From NCBI GenBank assembly GCA_020200995.1, contig JAIVHQ010000209.1:1-27463 (forward strand): DNA of 27,463 nt, written 5' to 3'. Source of the stretch: Flavobacteriales bacterium (GTDB taxonomy: Bacteria > Bacteroidota > Bacteroidia > Flavobacteriales_D > Cryomorphaceae). Made by a program: the position numbers and the translations under genes. Numbering within the stretch: the first letter of the stretch is position 1; each line of letters opens with the position of its first letter. This document shows positions 7,665 through 15,836 of this stretch, one piece after another. The notes below the pieces were generated by a model. The model saw nothing but the letters and a program-made list of their open reading frames with translations, did no database searches and was not told the origin of the DNA.

Positions 7665-7674
7665 GGTATTCAGC

Positions 7675-8094
7675 TTATGCTTCGTAATCCCTTCTTACGA
7701 TAAATTTGGTCCTCACAGGCAACTTTTGCGCCGCCAGTCGGAGGGCTTCCTGCGCTACGTTAAGGGGCACACCGTCGGCTTCGAAAAGCACTCGGCCGGG
7801 CCTTACAGGCGCCACCCAATGACTCGGGGCTCCTTTACCCTTACCCATCCTTACCTCTGCAGGCTTGGCGGTCATGGGCTTATCCGGGAAAATCCTGATC
7901 CACACCTTTCCTTCACGCTTCATGAAGCGGGTCACAGCGATCCTCGCTGCTTCTATCTGACGAGAGGTAATGAAAGACTCATCCATCGTTTTGATGGCGA
8001 AAGAACCGAAAGCAATCGATGTACCGCGGTTGGCATTACCCTTCATGCGGCCTTTCTGCGTCTTCCTGTATTTTGTTTTCTTTGGCTGTAACAT
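7675..8094 (-). CDS. rplP: 50S ribosomal protein L16
   Basis: Large-subunit protein beside the A site that helps position tRNA. The 139 residues start MLQPKKTKYRKTQKGRMKGN. The conserved core WIRIFPDKPMTAKPAEVRMG and GKGAPSHWVAPVRPGRVLFE is present, followed by the helical LRLAAQKLPVRTKFI. It is encoded 31 nt after rpsC, one of the larger gaps of the operon; I see no promoter or hairpin in that gap. Confidence 0.99.
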   Translation of the reverse strand: MLQPKKTKYRKTQKGRMKGNANRGTSIAFGSFAIKTMDESFITSRQIEAARIAVTRFMKREGKVWIRIFPDKPMTAKPAEVRMGKGKGAPSHWVAPVRPGRVLFEADGVPLNVAQEALRLAAQKLPVRTKFIVRRDYEA

Positions 8095-8125
8095 CGCTTC
8101 TAAAAATTGTTCGCGTTATAATAAC

Positions 8126-8860
8126 TTACCTGCGGCCACCTCTGTTTCCTCCGCCGCCTCTTGGCTTGCGTGGCATTCCTTTTGCTTGGGCTGCTTGCGT
8201 TTTGCCGGTCTCGATGATGGGCGACAGGTCGCGCTTTCCATACACCTCACCTTTGCAAATCCAAACCTTCACTCCGATCAATCCCATCTTGGTTTTGGCC
8301 TCGGCCAAAGCGTAATCTATGTCCGCCCTGAATGTGTGCAAAGGGGTACGACCTTCTTTGTAAGATTCTGTTCTGGCCATCTCAGCACCGTTCAGTCGAC
8401 CTGATACGGTTACCTTAATTCCTTCAGAACCCATTCGCATCGTCGAGGCAATTGACATTTTCACAGCGCGTCGGAAAGAAATCCTTCCCTCGATTTGACG
8501 GGCAATGCTGTCAGCTACCAGACGGGCGTCGAGCTCGGGACGTTTGATCTCAAAAATATTGATCTGAACGTCCTTCGCAGTTAATTTCTTTAACTCTTCT
8601 TTGAGCTTGTCAACTTCCGATCCCTGACGTCCGATAATTATACCGGGGCGCGCAGTTTTGATCGTTACCGTTACAAGCTTCAAAGTACGCTCAATAATGA
8701 TGGTGGAAACACTGGCTTTCGCCAAACGTACTTTCAGGTATCGGCGGATTTTCTCGTCTTCGACGATCTTGTCGGCGTAGTCGTTTCCTCCGAACCAGTT
8801 AGAGTCCCATCCGCGGATGAAGCCCAGTCTGTTACCTATTGGATTGGTCTTTTGTCCCAT
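8126..8860 (-). CDS. rpsC: 30S ribosomal protein S3
   Basis: Small-subunit protein at the mRNA entry channel with intrinsic mRNA helicase function. The 244 residues start MGQKTNPIGNRLGFIRGWDS. The KH domain has the GxxG loop in PGIIIGRQGSEVDKL. The C-terminal domain carries KVTVSGRLNGAEMARTE and GVKVWICKGEVYG. It closes with a glycine/arginine-rich tail (PRKPRGGGGNRGGRR), likely RNA-contacting. It begins 2 nt after the rplV stop. Confidence 0.99.
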   Translation of the reverse strand: MGQKTNPIGNRLGFIRGWDSNWFGGNDYADKIVEDEKIRRYLKVRLAKASVSTIIIERTLKLVTVTIKTARPGIIIGRQGSEVDKLKEELKKLTAKDVQINIFEIKRPELDARLVADSIARQIEGRISFRRAVKMSIASTMRMGSEGIKVTVSGRLNGAEMARTESYKEGRTPLHTFRADIDYALAEAKTKMGLIGVKVWICKGEVYGKRDLSPIIETGKTQAAQAKGMPRKPRGGGGNRGGRR

Positions 8861-8862
8861 AA

Positions 8863-9258
8863 TTATTTGGCGCTATCGAGTATAATTGTGACGTGGTTTG
8901 AACGCTTGCGGATGCGGTGTGCCCTTCCTTGCGGTGCGGGGCGCAGTCGCTTCAACATTCTCGCGCTGTCCACGAAAATTTCTTTCACTACGAGGTTGGC
9001 ATCATCTGCACTGTCGTCTTCATTTTTGGCCTGCCAGTTGGCGATGGCCGAAAGCACGAGCTTTTCAAGTCTGCGTGCAGCATCCTGGGGCATGTGCTTG
9101 AGCATTGCGAGTGCCTTGAGCACATCTTCGCCGCGAATCACATCCGCAACAAGGCGCATTTTCCTCGGAGAGGTCGGCACATTGTTCAGCTTGGCAATGG
9201 CCACTTTCTTTCGTGCCTCTTTACGTGCTTCTGCTGCCAGTTTTTTCCTGTTACCCAT
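8863..9258 (-). CDS. rplV: 50S ribosomal protein L22
   Basis: Large-subunit protein whose long beta hairpin lines the peptide exit tunnel constriction; hairpin changes affect macrolide binding and nascent-chain stalling. The 131 residues begin MGNRKKLAAEARKEARKKVA, slightly extended and basic. The family start motif NVPTSPRKMRLVADVIRGED follows at about residue 26. The hairpin-tip region RLRPAPQGRAHRIRKRSNHV is near the C-terminus. It lies 30 nt after rpsS and 2 nt before rpsC. Confidence 0.99.
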   Translation of the reverse strand: MGNRKKLAAEARKEARKKVAIAKLNNVPTSPRKMRLVADVIRGEDVLKALAMLKHMPQDAARRLEKLVLSAIANWQAKNEDDSADDANLVVKEIFVDSARMLKRLRPAPQGRAHRIRKRSNHVTIILDSAK

Positions 9259-9288
9259 TGGTGTTCAATTTATCGCCTTTTCGGCAAA

Positions 9289-9567
9289 TTATCTTTTCTT
9301 GTCCTTGCGGTTACCTGCGTGACCTCGAAAGGTGCGTGTGGGAGAAAATTCGCCCAACTTGTGACCAACCATGTTCTCGGTCACATACACGGGTATAAAC
9401 TTATTTCCGTTGTGAACAGCAATCGTAATTCCCACAAAATCGGGAGTGATGGTGCTGGCCCTTGACCAGGTCTTGATGACCGACTTCTTTCCCGAAGTCT
9501 GGGAATCATCTACACGCTTTTGAAGCTTGTAGTGCACAAATGGCGGTTTTTTTAGCGATCGACTCAT
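9289..9567 (-). CDS. rpsS: 30S ribosomal protein S19
   Basis: Small-subunit head protein that pairs with S13 and contacts A- and P-site tRNAs. The 92 residues start MSRSLKKPPFVHYKLQKRVD. Family motifs are WSRASTITPDFVGITIAVHN and VTENMVGHKLGEFSPTRTF, ending in RGHAGNRKDKKR. It lies 7 nt after rplB, within the normal S10 order. Confidence 0.99.
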   Translation of the reverse strand: MSRSLKKPPFVHYKLQKRVDDSQTSGKKSVIKTWSRASTITPDFVGITIAVHNGNKFIPVYVTENMVGHKLGEFSPTRTFRGHAGNRKDKKR

Positions 9568-9574
9568 GCTTCAA

Positions 9575-10399
9575 TTATTTCTTTCTGCGTTCGATAATAT
9601 GTTTGTTCGAAGCCTTTTTCTTGCTTCGGGTCTTAAATCCCTTTGCAGGAATACCGTTGCGCGACCTTGGGTGACCTCCTGAAGACTTACCTTCACCACC
9701 GCCCATGGGGTGATCAACGGGGTTCATTACGACACCTCTCACACGTGGACGACGACCTTTCCAGCGGCTTCGACCTGCCTTACCCGAAATTTCGAGTGAG
9801 TGCTCACCGTTACTTACGCTGCCGATGGTAGCCAAGCAAGACGTGAGGATCATTCTCGTTTCGCCGGAAGGCATTTTCAAAATAGCGTACTTGCCATCTC
9901 GTGCATTCAGTTGTGCGTATGCACCCGCGCCTCGTGCTATAATTCCACCCTGTCCGGGCTTCATTTCAATATTGTGCACCACAGTACCGAGGGGAACATC
10001 TTTGAGAAAAAGGGCGTTTCCAACTTCAACACCAGCACCTTCGCCGTTGCGAATGGTTTGTCCCACCTTGATTCCTTCAGGAGCGATGATGTAGCGCTTC
10101 TCGCCGTCGGTGTATTTCACCAGGGCAATGCGCGCTGTGCGGTTAGGATCGTACTCTACAGTCTCTACGGTTGCATCCACACCAAACTTGTTTCGCTTGA
10201 AGTCGATGATGCGGTAGCGACGCTTGTGTCCGCCTCCCATGTACCTCATGGTCATTTTTCCGGTGTTGTTACGACCGCCGGATTTTTTCATGGGGCCCAG
10301 GAGACTCTTCTCGGGTTTCGAAGCAGTAATCTCCGAAAATGTCCCGATCACTTTATGTCGTTGTCCCGGTGTGGTGGGGCGAAGTTTTCTTACAGGCAT
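9575..10399 (-). CDS. rplB: 50S ribosomal protein L2
   Basis: One of the most conserved large-subunit proteins, next to the peptidyl-transferase centre and needed for subunit joining. The 274 residues start MPVRKLRPTTPGQRHKVIGT. It shows the OB-fold part (GGGHKRRYRIIDFKRNKFGV) and the SH3-like part with GRSRWKGRRPRVRGVVMNPV. The functionally important histidine of the NPVDHPMGGGEGKSSGGHP loop is present. It ends KHIIERRKK. It lies 11 nt after rplW. Confidence 0.99.
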   Translation of the reverse strand: MPVRKLRPTTPGQRHKVIGTFSEITASKPEKSLLGPMKKSGGRNNTGKMTMRYMGGGHKRRYRIIDFKRNKFGVDATVETVEYDPNRTARIALVKYTDGEKRYIIAPEGIKVGQTIRNGEGAGVEVGNALFLKDVPLGTVVHNIEMKPGQGGIIARGAGAYAQLNARDGKYAILKMPSGETRMILTSCLATIGSVSNGEHSLEISGKAGRSRWKGRRPRVRGVVMNPVDHPMGGGEGKSSGGHPRSRNGIPAKGFKTRSKKKASNKHIIERRKK

Positions 10400-10410
10400 T
10401 TTTCCTTGTA

Positions 10411-10704
10411 TTAAATATTGCTGTAAAGGTCGATGGTTTCACCCTCGGCGAGAGATACCATCGCTTTCTTATAAGCGGCAGTCTTTCCCGAGATCAAACC
10501 CGACTTTGTAAACTTACTCTTCTGCTTGCCGGCATAACGCATCGTCCATACGTTCTCTACGTTTACACCGTACAATTTCTCAACCGCGTCCTTGATTTCA
10601 ATCTTGTTCGCCTCGTTGTGAACGATGAAACCGAAGCGGTTCAGGTCTTCAGAAATCGCGGTCATCTTTTCAGTAATGATCGGCTTAATTATGATCTGAC
10701 TCAT
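10411..10704 (-). CDS. rplW: 50S ribosomal protein L23
   Basis: Exit-tunnel protein that recruits trigger factor, SRP and SecA. The 97 residues start MSQIIIKPIITEKMTAISED. The typical pattern IEIKDAVEKLYGVNVENVWT and the basic loop KQKSKFTKSGLISGKTAAYK are present, ending ETIDLYSNI. The ATG overlaps the last codon and stop of rplD (ATGA, 10701-10704), the only overlap in this operon and a classic sign of translational coupling. Confidence 0.98.
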   Translation of the reverse strand: MSQIIIKPIITEKMTAISEDLNRFGFIVHNEANKIEIKDAVEKLYGVNVENVWTMRYAGKQKSKFTKSGLISGKTAAYKKAMVSLAEGETIDLYSNI

Positions 10705-11336
10705 CGTTCGTATCGATTTAAGTTGTTCTCAATAAGCGGCAAAGCGCTTTCCGAAATCACCAATGACTTGTGGCGGAGTATGTCATAAGTACATAACTCA
10801 TTGGCCGACACAACTTTATGCCCTTGGCAGTTACGGGACGACAAAGATAGTACTTTATCTGTCTCACTCAACACTAAAAGCGGTTTTTGATCAGAAACTT
10901 TTAAAGCGGTCATGATCTCGAGGTATTGCTTCGTCTTTGGACTGTCCATTTTGAAGTCTTCAACCACCGTGATCAGGTTGTCCTGGGCTTTGTAACTCAG
11001 GGCTGATTTGCGGGCGAGCAATTTCACTTTTTTGTTCACCTTGAAGCCGTAGTCGCGGGGTTGTGGACCAAATACGCGTCCACCGCCTCGGAATATCGGG
11101 TTCTTGATATTACCGGCCCTGGCTGTACCTGTGCCCTTCTGCTTTTTGATCTTCCGCGTGCTTCCTTTGATCTCAGCGCGCTCCTTCGCTTTATGCGTAC
11201 CTTGCCTATTGTTGGCTCCGTACTGCTTTACGTCGAGGTATATGGCGTGATCGTTGGGAGTAATGCCGAATATGTCTTTGTTCAGAGCGACCTTCTTGGT
11301 CTCCTTGCCCTGGACATTAAATACTGCTACGTCCAT
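10701..11336 (-). CDS. rplD: 50S ribosomal protein L4
   Basis: Large-subunit assembly protein whose extended loop reaches the exit tunnel; in E. coli it represses its own S10 operon, though no equivalent leader is visible here because the operon begins further upstream. The 211 residues start MDVAVFNVQGKETKKVALNK. The tunnel loop is recognisable as KKQKGTGTARAGNIKNPIFR followed by GGGRVFGPQPRDYGFKVNKK. The C-terminal part is Rossmann-like (KPLLVLSETDKVL). It starts 1 nt after the rplC stop and overlaps rplW by 4 nt. Confidence 0.99.
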   Translation of the reverse strand: MDVAVFNVQGKETKKVALNKDIFGITPNDHAIYLDVKQYGANNRQGTHKAKERAEIKGSTRKIKKQKGTGTARAGNIKNPIFRGGGRVFGPQPRDYGFKVNKKVKLLARKSALSYKAQDNLITVVEDFKMDSPKTKQYLEIMTALKVSDQKPLLVLSETDKVLSLSSRNCQGHKVVSANELCTYDILRHKSLVISESALPLIENNLNRYER

Positions 11337-11337
11337 A

Positions 11338-11958
11338 TCAGTTTCTTTCTAAAATTACGTAAGATCCGTTGGGACCGGGAACCGAACCGCGCACGATAAG
11401 CAGCGATTGCTCGGGAATGATTTTCAACACCTCATTGTTCTCGAAAGTGATTTTGTCATTGCCCATTTGTCCGGCCATGCGCATCCCTTTGAAAACACGG
11501 GCAGGATATGAAGCGGCACCGATAGATCCCGGGGCGCGTCCTCTGTTGTGCTGTCCGTGTGTGGCCTGACCTACACCGCCGAATCCGTGACGTTTTACAA
11601 CGCCCTGAAATCCTTTTCCTTTAGTGCGGCCTTCCACGTCGATGAATTCACCTTCCATGAACAAGTCCACACCGATTTCATCACCGAGCTTAAGTTCTTG
11701 CTCAAATCCTGAAAACTCAACCAGCTTTCGCTTGGGGGATGTTTTCGCTTTTTTGAAATGCCCTTTCATTGGAGCGGGAGTATGTTTCTCCTTCCTTTCG
11801 CCGAAGCCGAGTTGCACAGCATTGTAGCCGTCCTTCGCTTCGGTCTTGACTTGCGTTACCACGCAAGGACCTGCCTGTATAATTGTACAAGCGACGTTTT
11901 TACCGTCGGTATTGTACATGCTGGTCATTCCGATTTTTTTACCTATTAATCCCGGCAT
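11338..11958 (-). CDS. rplC: 50S ribosomal protein L3
   Basis: Early-assembly large-subunit protein that reaches the peptidyl-transferase centre. The 206 residues start MPGLIGKKIGMTSMYNTDGK. The loop toward the catalytic centre contains RGRTKGKGFQGVVKRHGFGG-type sequence (here EGRTKGKGFQGVVKRHGFGG). The site equivalent to the methylated Gln150 of E. coli (GSIGQ) is GSIGA here, so PrmB-type methylation is not expected. The end is GPNGSYVILERN. It lies 20 nt after rpsJ. Confidence 0.99.
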   Translation of the reverse strand: MPGLIGKKIGMTSMYNTDGKNVACTIIQAGPCVVTQVKTEAKDGYNAVQLGFGERKEKHTPAPMKGHFKKAKTSPKRKLVEFSGFEQELKLGDEIGVDLFMEGEFIDVEGRTKGKGFQGVVKRHGFGGVGQATHGQHNRGRAPGSIGAASYPARVFKGMRMAGQMGNDKITFENNEVLKIIPEQSLLIVRGSVPGPNGSYVILERN

Positions 11959-11978
11959 TTTCTTCGTTTGTTATTGTG

Positions 11979-12284
11979 TCAAACTTTAATTTCAACCTCC
12001 ACACCGCTCGGCAATTCGAGGCGCATCAGCGCGTCTACCGTTTTGGATGAAGAGCTGTAAATATCGAGCAGTCGCTTGTAGGCGCACAGCTCGAATTGCT
12101 CTCTCGACTTCTTGTTCACGTGGGGCGAACGCAAAACCGTGTAGATGCGCTTATGTGTGGGCAATGGAATGGGCCCGCTCACTACGGCACCTGTTGTCTT
12201 TACTGTCTTTACGATCTTCTCTGCCGACTTGTCGACGAGGTTGTGGTCGTATGACTTTAATTTGATGCGGATTTTCTGACTCAT
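11979..12284 (-). CDS. rpsJ: 30S ribosomal protein S10
   Basis: Small-subunit head protein that also serves as NusE in transcription antitermination and transcription-translation coupling. The 101 residues start MSQKIRIKLKSYDHNLVDKS. The rRNA-inserting loop is seen in GPIPLPTHKRIYTVLRSPHV and NKKSREQFELCAYKRLLDIY, ending GVEVEIKV. It is encoded 18 nt after fusA. In many bacteria tuf lies between fusA and rpsJ, but here the two are adjacent. Confidence 0.99.
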   Translation of the reverse strand: MSQKIRIKLKSYDHNLVDKSAEKIVKTVKTTGAVVSGPIPLPTHKRIYTVLRSPHVNKKSREQFELCAYKRLLDIYSSSSKTVDALMRLELPSGVEVEIKV

Positions 12285-12302
12285 CGTTATGAATACTGCG
12301 GT

Positions 12303-14411
12303 TTATGCTTCTACGTTTTTACCTTTTACCTTGGCAATGACTTCTTCAGCCACGTTCTTGGGTGCTTCTGCAAAGTGAGAGAACTCCATGGTTGAAGTGG
12401 CTCTACCTGACGACATCGTACGCAACTGCGTCACGTATCCGAACATTTCCGAAAGGGGAACTTTGGCTTTTACCACTTTCACTCCCGAGCGGTCACCCAT
12501 TCCTTCCATCATTCCGCGTCGGCGGTTGAGGTCACCTACAATATCACCCATGTTTTCTTCGGGGGTCAATACCTCCAATTTCATGATGGGCTCCAAAAGG
12601 ATAGGCTTGGCCTTGGGTATTGCTGTGCGAAAAGCCAGTTTGGCTGCGAGTTCAAACGACAATTGGTCTGAATCGACTGCGTGGAAAGATCCGTCCTTGA
12701 GTACCACCTTGAGGTAGTCCAAAGGATAACCTGCGAGTACACCATTCTTCATGGCCTCTTTGAAGCCCTTTTCGATTGAAGGGATGAATTCGCGGGGAAT
12801 ATTACCACCTTTAATCTCATTGACAAACTCCAATCCGGGCTTTTCGGCTGAACCGGGCTCGATGGAGATAGAGATGTCGGCAAATTTACCGCGACCACCT
12901 GTCTGCTTCTTGTATACTTCGCGGTGGTCGATGCTGGCGTTGATCGCCTCTTTGTAGGACACCTGGGGTGCTCCCTGGTTTACTTCCACCTTGAACTCTC
13001 GTCGCAGGCGGTCGCAAATAATATCGAGATGAAGCTCTCCCATTCCGCTGATCACGGTTTGACCTGAATCTTCGTCGGTTTTTACCACGAAAGTGGGGTC
13101 TTCCTCAGCGAGTTTTGACAGCGCCATTCCGAGCTTGTCAACGTCTGCCTGAGTTTTGGGCTCAATGGCCAATCCGATAACGGGCTCGGGGAAGTCCATT
13201 GATTCGAGAACGATAGGTCGCTTCTCGTCGCAAAGGGTATCTCCGGTTTTGATGTCTTTAAATCCTACCAGGGCTCCGATGTCACCGGCGCCGAGGGTGT
13301 CGAGTTGCTTCTGCTTGTTGGCGTGCATTTGGAAGATGCGCGAGATGCGCTCCTTTTTTCCTGTACGCGTGTTGAGCACGTATGAACCCGAGTCGAGTGC
13401 ACCTGAGTATACACGGGTAAAGCACAAACGGCCTACGAATGGGTCCGTAGCAATTTTAAATGCGAGGGCCGCGAAAGGCTCATCGAATCCCGGCTTGCGC
13501 TTCTCTTCGGCTTCCGTATCGGGATTCACTCCGATAATGGCTTCCACGTCGAGGGGTGAAGGAAGAATCTCCATCACCATCCCGAGCATGGCCTGTACAC
13601 CTTTGTTTTTAAATGCTGAACCGCACATCATCGGAACTACTTTTCCGGCGATGGTGGCCTCGCGGAGGGCATCGAGTATCTCCCTTTCGGTAAGTGACTC
13701 GGGGTCCTCAAAATATTTTTCCATTAAAGTGTCGTTGAACTCGGCTACTGCCTCAAGAAGTTTCTCTCGATACTCAGTGGCTTCATCCATCAACGCTTCG
13801 GGAATGTCGATTTCGTTAAAAGTCATTCCCATGTCTTCCTCGTTCCAAACGATTCCGCGGAAGTTGATCAGATCGATCACTCCTTTGAAGTCGTCTTCAG
13901 CTCCGATCGGAATCTGAAGCGGGAGGGCGTGGCTTCCAAGCATTTCTCGCACCTGGGCACACACATTGAGGAAATCTGCTCCCTGTCGGTCCATCTTGTT
14001 GACGAATCCGATGCGGGGAACATTATAGTTGTTAGCAAGGCGCCAGTTTGTTTCTGACTGCGGCTCTACACCATCTACAGCACTAAAAAGAAAAACGAGA
14101 CCGTCGAGCACACGCAATGATCGATTTACCTCAACAGTAAAGTCAACGTGACCCGGGGTGTCAATAATGTTTACGTGATAATCCTGACCACGGTAAGGCC
14201 ATGTGAGGGTAGTAGCAGCTGAAGTAATGGTAATACCACGCTCCTGCTCCTGCTCCATCCAGTCCATGGTGGCAGCGCCATCATGGACTTCGCCGATTTT
14301 GTGGCTCACACCTCCGTAGTACAAAATACGTTCGGTGGTTGTGGTTTTACCCGCATCAATGTGGGCTGCGATACCAATGTTTCTGGTGAATTTAAGATCT
14401 CTTTTTGCCAT
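12303..14411 (-). CDS. fusA: Elongation factor G
   Basis: Cytosolic GTPase that drives tRNA-mRNA translocation and, with RRF, ribosome recycling. The 702 residues are typical. The G domain shows the P-loop AHIDAGKTTTTERIL (residues 17-31), switch I RGITITSAATT, switch II DTPGHVDF and the specificity motif NKMD. The domain II core is DPFVGRLCFTRVYSGALDSG. Domain III has SGMGELHLDII, domain IV starts near VSYKEAI with GGRGKFADISISIEPG, and domain V includes EVLTPEENMGDIVGDLNRRRG. All main signatures are intact. It lies between rpsG (29 nt) and rpsJ (18 nt). Confidence 0.99.
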   Translation of the reverse strand: MAKRDLKFTRNIGIAAHIDAGKTTTTERILYYGGVSHKIGEVHDGAATMDWMEQEQERGITITSAATTLTWPYRGQDYHVNIIDTPGHVDFTVEVNRSLRVLDGLVFLFSAVDGVEPQSETNWRLANNYNVPRIGFVNKMDRQGADFLNVCAQVREMLGSHALPLQIPIGAEDDFKGVIDLINFRGIVWNEEDMGMTFNEIDIPEALMDEATEYREKLLEAVAEFNDTLMEKYFEDPESLTEREILDALREATIAGKVVPMMCGSAFKNKGVQAMLGMVMEILPSPLDVEAIIGVNPDTEAEEKRKPGFDEPFAALAFKIATDPFVGRLCFTRVYSGALDSGSYVLNTRTGKKERISRIFQMHANKQKQLDTLGAGDIGALVGFKDIKTGDTLCDEKRPIVLESMDFPEPVIGLAIEPKTQADVDKLGMALSKLAEEDPTFVVKTDEDSGQTVISGMGELHLDIICDRLRREFKVEVNQGAPQVSYKEAINASIDHREVYKKQTGGRGKFADISISIEPGSAEKPGLEFVNEIKGGNIPREFIPSIEKGFKEAMKNGVLAGYPLDYLKVVLKDGSFHAVDSDQLSFELAAKLAFRTAIPKAKPILLEPIMKLEVLTPEENMGDIVGDLNRRRGMMEGMGDRSGVKVVKAKVPLSEMFGYVTQLRTMSSGRATSTMEFSHFAEAPKNVAEEVIAKVKGKNVEA

Positions 14412-14440
14412 TGTAATATTGTTTTGCCTGCTTGCGTTTC

Positions 14441-14908
14441 TTAGAATCTAAAATGTGAGAAAGCGCGGTTGGCTTCTGCCATGCGGTGTGTATCTTCTTT
14501 CTTTTTGAAAGCTGCACCTTCTTCTTTCGAAGCGGCGATAATTTCATTGGCCAATCGCTGGCTCATGGTCTTCTCGTTGCGTTTGCGCGCAAAAGAAATC
14601 AACCACTGCATTGCTGTGGGCATTTTCCTGTTTTCCCGAACGGGCTGAGGAATCTGAAAAGTGGCACCACCTACGCGGCGACTGCGCACCTCTACTGCAG
14701 GCGTAATGTTATTCAATGCTTTCTTCCAAACGTCGAGGCCTGGCTCTTCAGACTTTTCGTCTACGATGGCCAATGCATCGTAAAAAATTTGGTAGGCGAG
14801 GTTTTTCTTGCCCTGCAGCATCATATTGTTTACAAACTTCGTTACCAGAACCTCGTTAAACTTTGGATCCGGGAGCGTGATGCGTTTTTTTGCGGTCTTT
14901 CTTCTCAT
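14441..14908 (-). CDS. rpsG: 30S ribosomal protein S7
   Basis: Primary 16S 3'-domain binder that organises the head and touches the E-site tRNA; in E. coli it represses the str operon. The 155 residues start MRRKTAKKRITLPDPKFNEV. Motifs include VTKFVNNMMLQGKKNLAYQI, VEVRSRRVGGATFQIPQPVR and SMRLANEI-like SQRLANEIIAASKEEGAAFK, ending AFSHFRF. It lies 17 nt after rpsL and 29 nt before fusA. Confidence 0.99.
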   Translation of the reverse strand: MRRKTAKKRITLPDPKFNEVLVTKFVNNMMLQGKKNLAYQIFYDALAIVDEKSEEPGLDVWKKALNNITPAVEVRSRRVGGATFQIPQPVRENRKMPTAMQWLISFARKRNEKTMSQRLANEIIAASKEEGAAFKKKEDTHRMAEANRAFSHFRF

Positions 14909-14925
14909 GACTTCAGTGAATCAGC

Positions 14926-15306
14926 TTATTTCTGAGGCTTAGGCCTTTTTGTTCCGTATTTTGATCTGCGTTGTGTTCTTCCGCCGACACCTGCTGTATC
15001 GAGGGCACCGCGCACAATGTGGTATCGCACACCCGGAAGGTCTTTCACCCTTCCACCGCGCACCAATACAATACTGTGCTCTTGAAGGTTGTGACCTTCA
15101 CCTCCGATGTAGGCATTGACTTCCTTACCATTGGTGAGGCGCACACGCGCTACTTTACGCATGGCTGAGTTAGGCTTCTTTGGAGTGGTGGTGTAAACGC
15201 GCACACACACCCCTCGGCGTTGCGGACACGAGGCCAAAGCTGCAGCTTTGCTCACTTTCGGTTTGGTAACCCGACCCTTGCGTACTAATTGAGATATCGT
15301 TGGCAT
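14926..15306 (-). CDS. rpsL: 30S ribosomal protein S12
   Basis: Decoding-centre protein that monitors codon-anticodon pairing and is the main streptomycin-resistance locus. The 126 residues start MPTISQLVRKGRVTKPKVSK. The two resistance hot spots look wild type: TTTPKKPNSAMRKVARVRL (Lys43 region) and GGRVKDLPGVRYHIVRGALD (Lys88 region), so no resistance allele is apparent. The end is RSKYGTKRPKPQK. It is the first gene of the minus-strand superoperon, with the probable promoter about 70-100 nt upstream. Confidence 0.99.
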   Translation of the reverse strand: MPTISQLVRKGRVTKPKVSKAAALASCPQRRGVCVRVYTTTPKKPNSAMRKVARVRLTNGKEVNAYIGGEGHNLQEHSIVLVRGGRVKDLPGVRYHIVRGALDTAGVGGRTQRRSKYGTKRPKPQK

Positions 15307-15339
15307 AATTCTTAAAGTTGCTCTTATTCAGTTTTTTCC

Positions 15340-15381
15340 GGTGCAAATTACGCAGCACTTTCCTAAATTGGGGGTGCAAAT
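15340..15381. repeat. Direct repeat GGTGCAAAT around the rpsL promoter
   Basis: The plus-strand 9-mer GGTGCAAAT occurs at 15340-15348 and at 15373-15381, 33 nt apart (about three helical turns). The second copy overlaps the -7 box of the rpsL promoter. The first lies within the predicted leader, next to a weaker TAATTTG element. It could be a second, degraded promoter, an operator pair, or chance. Confidence 0.45.
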
Positions 15382-15406
15382 GTACGAGAATTAATGGATA
15401 AAACAA
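15377..15406 (-). promoter_or_regulatory. Bacteroidota-type promoter of the ribosomal superoperon
   Basis: Reading the minus strand, TTG (15406-15404) is followed after 19 nt by TACATTTG (15384-15377). This matches the Bacteroidota -33/-7 consensus (TTTG and TAnnTTTG). A start site at about 15370 would leave a leader of about 65 nt before rpsL. Basis: sequence match only. Confidence 0.7.
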
Positions 15407-15836
15407 CATGGCGTTTCAATTAATTTCAAGGTTTTCCGGTTATTAACTGAAGGGCATCATAAAATCCACCTGAGACCAAAACCGTGAGCGTTTCGAGAGG
15501 GTGGTACAGGTGCTCAAATGTGATTTCTGACACAGCAACCTTCAGCCGCATGATGACAGAACTATCCGTCTCCGGATTTACCATTGTGTGCAATTGCCCA
15601 CAAGTGTGGGGCCCCTATCCCGCATTATGGGCATAATGTTACCTAAATAATAATTGAGGGTTAATCTCACTCCAATATTTTTTCGATTACAAAACCATTC
15701 GCAACAGCACATTGGTACCAATCACTGCCTGCGGCTGACTGAAAAAAAGCGATTTGTACAGCTATGGGCCGATAATTGGCAACAATAACTTTAGCGGAAT
15801 TCTCCGTTGACCACCAACACTAAAAACTAAGTACGC
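15407..15836. other. Divergent intergenic region between rpsL and the lipoprotein
   Basis: About 430 nt without a credible gene on either strand. It holds a run of short inverted repeats at 15597-15638. Near the right end there is a weak TAACTTTA (15786-15793), which resembles a -7 box for the downstream lipoprotein but has no good -33 partner. I see no tRNA cloverleaf, no insertion-sequence ends and no recognisable gene remnant in the rest. Confidence 0.6.
15597..15638. repeat. Cluster of three abutting inverted repeats
   Basis: Within 42 nt there are CCCACA-AG-TGTGGG (15597-15610), the overlapping palindrome GGGGCCCC (15608-15615), and CATTATG-GG-CATAATG (15623-15638), all perfect. None is followed by a T run typical of a terminator. 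They could be operator sites in the divergent region or a structured element. Confidence 0.6.

Noticed and set aside
12285..12302. Missing tuf between fusA and rpsJ
   Set aside because: Not a deletion scar as far as I can see; tuf is commonly located elsewhere in Bacteroidota.
13156..13917. 253-codon open frame on the plus strand opposite fusA
   Set aside because: Serine/arginine-rich shadow of EF-G codons; no start context or family match.
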